Assembly: GCF_950295315.1 (NCBI RefSeq)
Contig: NC_080175.1
Coordinates: 83,703,566-83,767,565 of the forward strand
Length of the DNA: 64,000 nt
Source: Erinaceus europaeus
Lineage: Eukaryota > Chordata > Mammalia > Eulipotyphla > Erinaceidae
Direction: 5' to 3'
A program made the position numbers and the translations under genes. How positions within the stretch are numbered: the first letter of the stretch is position 1; each line of letters opens with the position of its first letter. Positions 63,098 through 64,000 of this stretch are shown one piece after another. The notes beneath the pieces are model-generated. The model had not been told where the DNA came from and ran no database searches. It was given only the letters and a program-made list of their open reading frames with translations.

Positions 63098-64000
63098 TTC
63101 TGTTAGTTCTAGTTAGATTGGCCTAGAGATTATTTTAGGTGTCATGAGTGCAAACTATCCAACCAACTTATAGACATTGGTATTAGCAGATCCAGAAGTC
63201 ATTCTTGGTATTTTCCATCACCACAGCCTGAGGGGAAAAAAATCATCCAGTGTTCTGAAAAGTTGCATTTGAATAATGAAATTCCAGTGCAGTCTGAACT
63301 CTGATTTTCAAGGACAAATTCTAAGCTTAGCATTATCTTTGTTAATTACTGCATTATTGTATAGTTTCAAAAGACAGTCTCAACTAACTTATGTGGAGGC
63401 CAAGAACTACTAAGTACCTCTATTTCACTCTAAATACGTTGAAGTTAGGTTTCTCTTGTAGCTCTCACCACTAAATAGTACCAGTTTCTTTAAGAGCACA
63501 TATTTAGAGTAATTTTCATTAACTAGATTGAAAAACCTATGTCTTCATGACTAAAGAATAATCTAATTTAAAACTGCAGAGTCATGGAATATTTGATATC
63601 TGGACTAAGTTATAGACTCTCCTTTGTTTCCATTTGTGCAAGAAAAACCTTGTATGTTCAATTGCCATTTTACTTTTCTTAATGAGTAACCAGCACTTAC
63701 AGAACATCAGTAAATATCTCATGAGTTTTACTGAATGGAATTTATTTCTTTTGTCTCTTCTCATTGTCTTCTCTTAAAACATATGCTCAATGGTAAGGAA
63801 AGCTGCAAATAAATATTATCTATGGTGTCAGTGAAAAGGCCTTATTTTATTGTATTACTCTGCTATAGACACAAAAATGAGGACATTATTCCCCATGCTG
63901 GTATTGTTTTATTAGGCAGTATTTTGATACCATAGAAAAGAGGCACACAGGAATTACTTTTGGTAGAGTAAGTTTATTAAGTTTATATATAAAACACTGG
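63096..64000. other. Intergenic, no recognised element
   Basis: AT-rich to the end of the window, no repeat or gene identified. Confidence 0.55.

Overview
This is a vertebrate, clearly placental-mammal, window: low gene density, split exons with GT/AG splice sites, L1, L2, MIR and MER5-type repeats, and endogenous retrovirus LTRs. The dominant repeat is a tRNA-derived SINE with a conserved head, a 'CACCTGCAGG' block, a pyrimidine-rich middle and an 'AACAAGGGCAACAAAAGGG' tail. I associate this SINE with hedgehogs (Erinaceus), so a hedgehog or close relative is my best guess. That is an inference from recognition and was not searched.

Gene content (1-18.75 kb). The only gene I can support is the 3' end of PROS1 (vitamin K-dependent protein S) on the + strand. 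Four exons lie at 2176-2344, 9115-9263, 12270-12495 and 17468-17628, and the stop codon is 17626-17628. Phases match across all three introns, and the 705 nt encode 234 residues covering the C-terminal laminin-G-like part of protein S with no frame break. The 3'UTR runs to about 18.75 kb, where an AATAAA lies at 18720. The exons sit in introns filled with SINEs and L1 3' ends, mostly antisense to the gene.

Intergenic region (18.75-64 kb). I find no further convincing protein-coding gene. It holds many SINEs of several tRNA-related families, 3'-truncated L1s with a distinctive long 3'UTR, an L1 ORF1 fragment (24.06-25.22 kb), an L2 copy split by later insertions, MIR and MER5 fossils, and simple repeats. 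Retroviral remains are one complete but gene-less ERV with two LTRs (42538-44505), two well-defined solo LTRs (45892-46298 and 53980-54649) and one or two less certain LTRs. A SINE at 35.63-36.08 kb carries an eightfold 45-bp tandem expansion of its promoter-like segment.

The window is best read as a layered record of insertions around the tail of one conserved gene. No new multi-gene system is visible. The most useful observations are the altered N-glycosylation sequons in PROS1, the TG repeat at its last acceptor, the non-coding ERV, the SINE-derived tandem array, a hairpin-forming SINE tail module, and nested insertions whose target-site duplications can be read directly.
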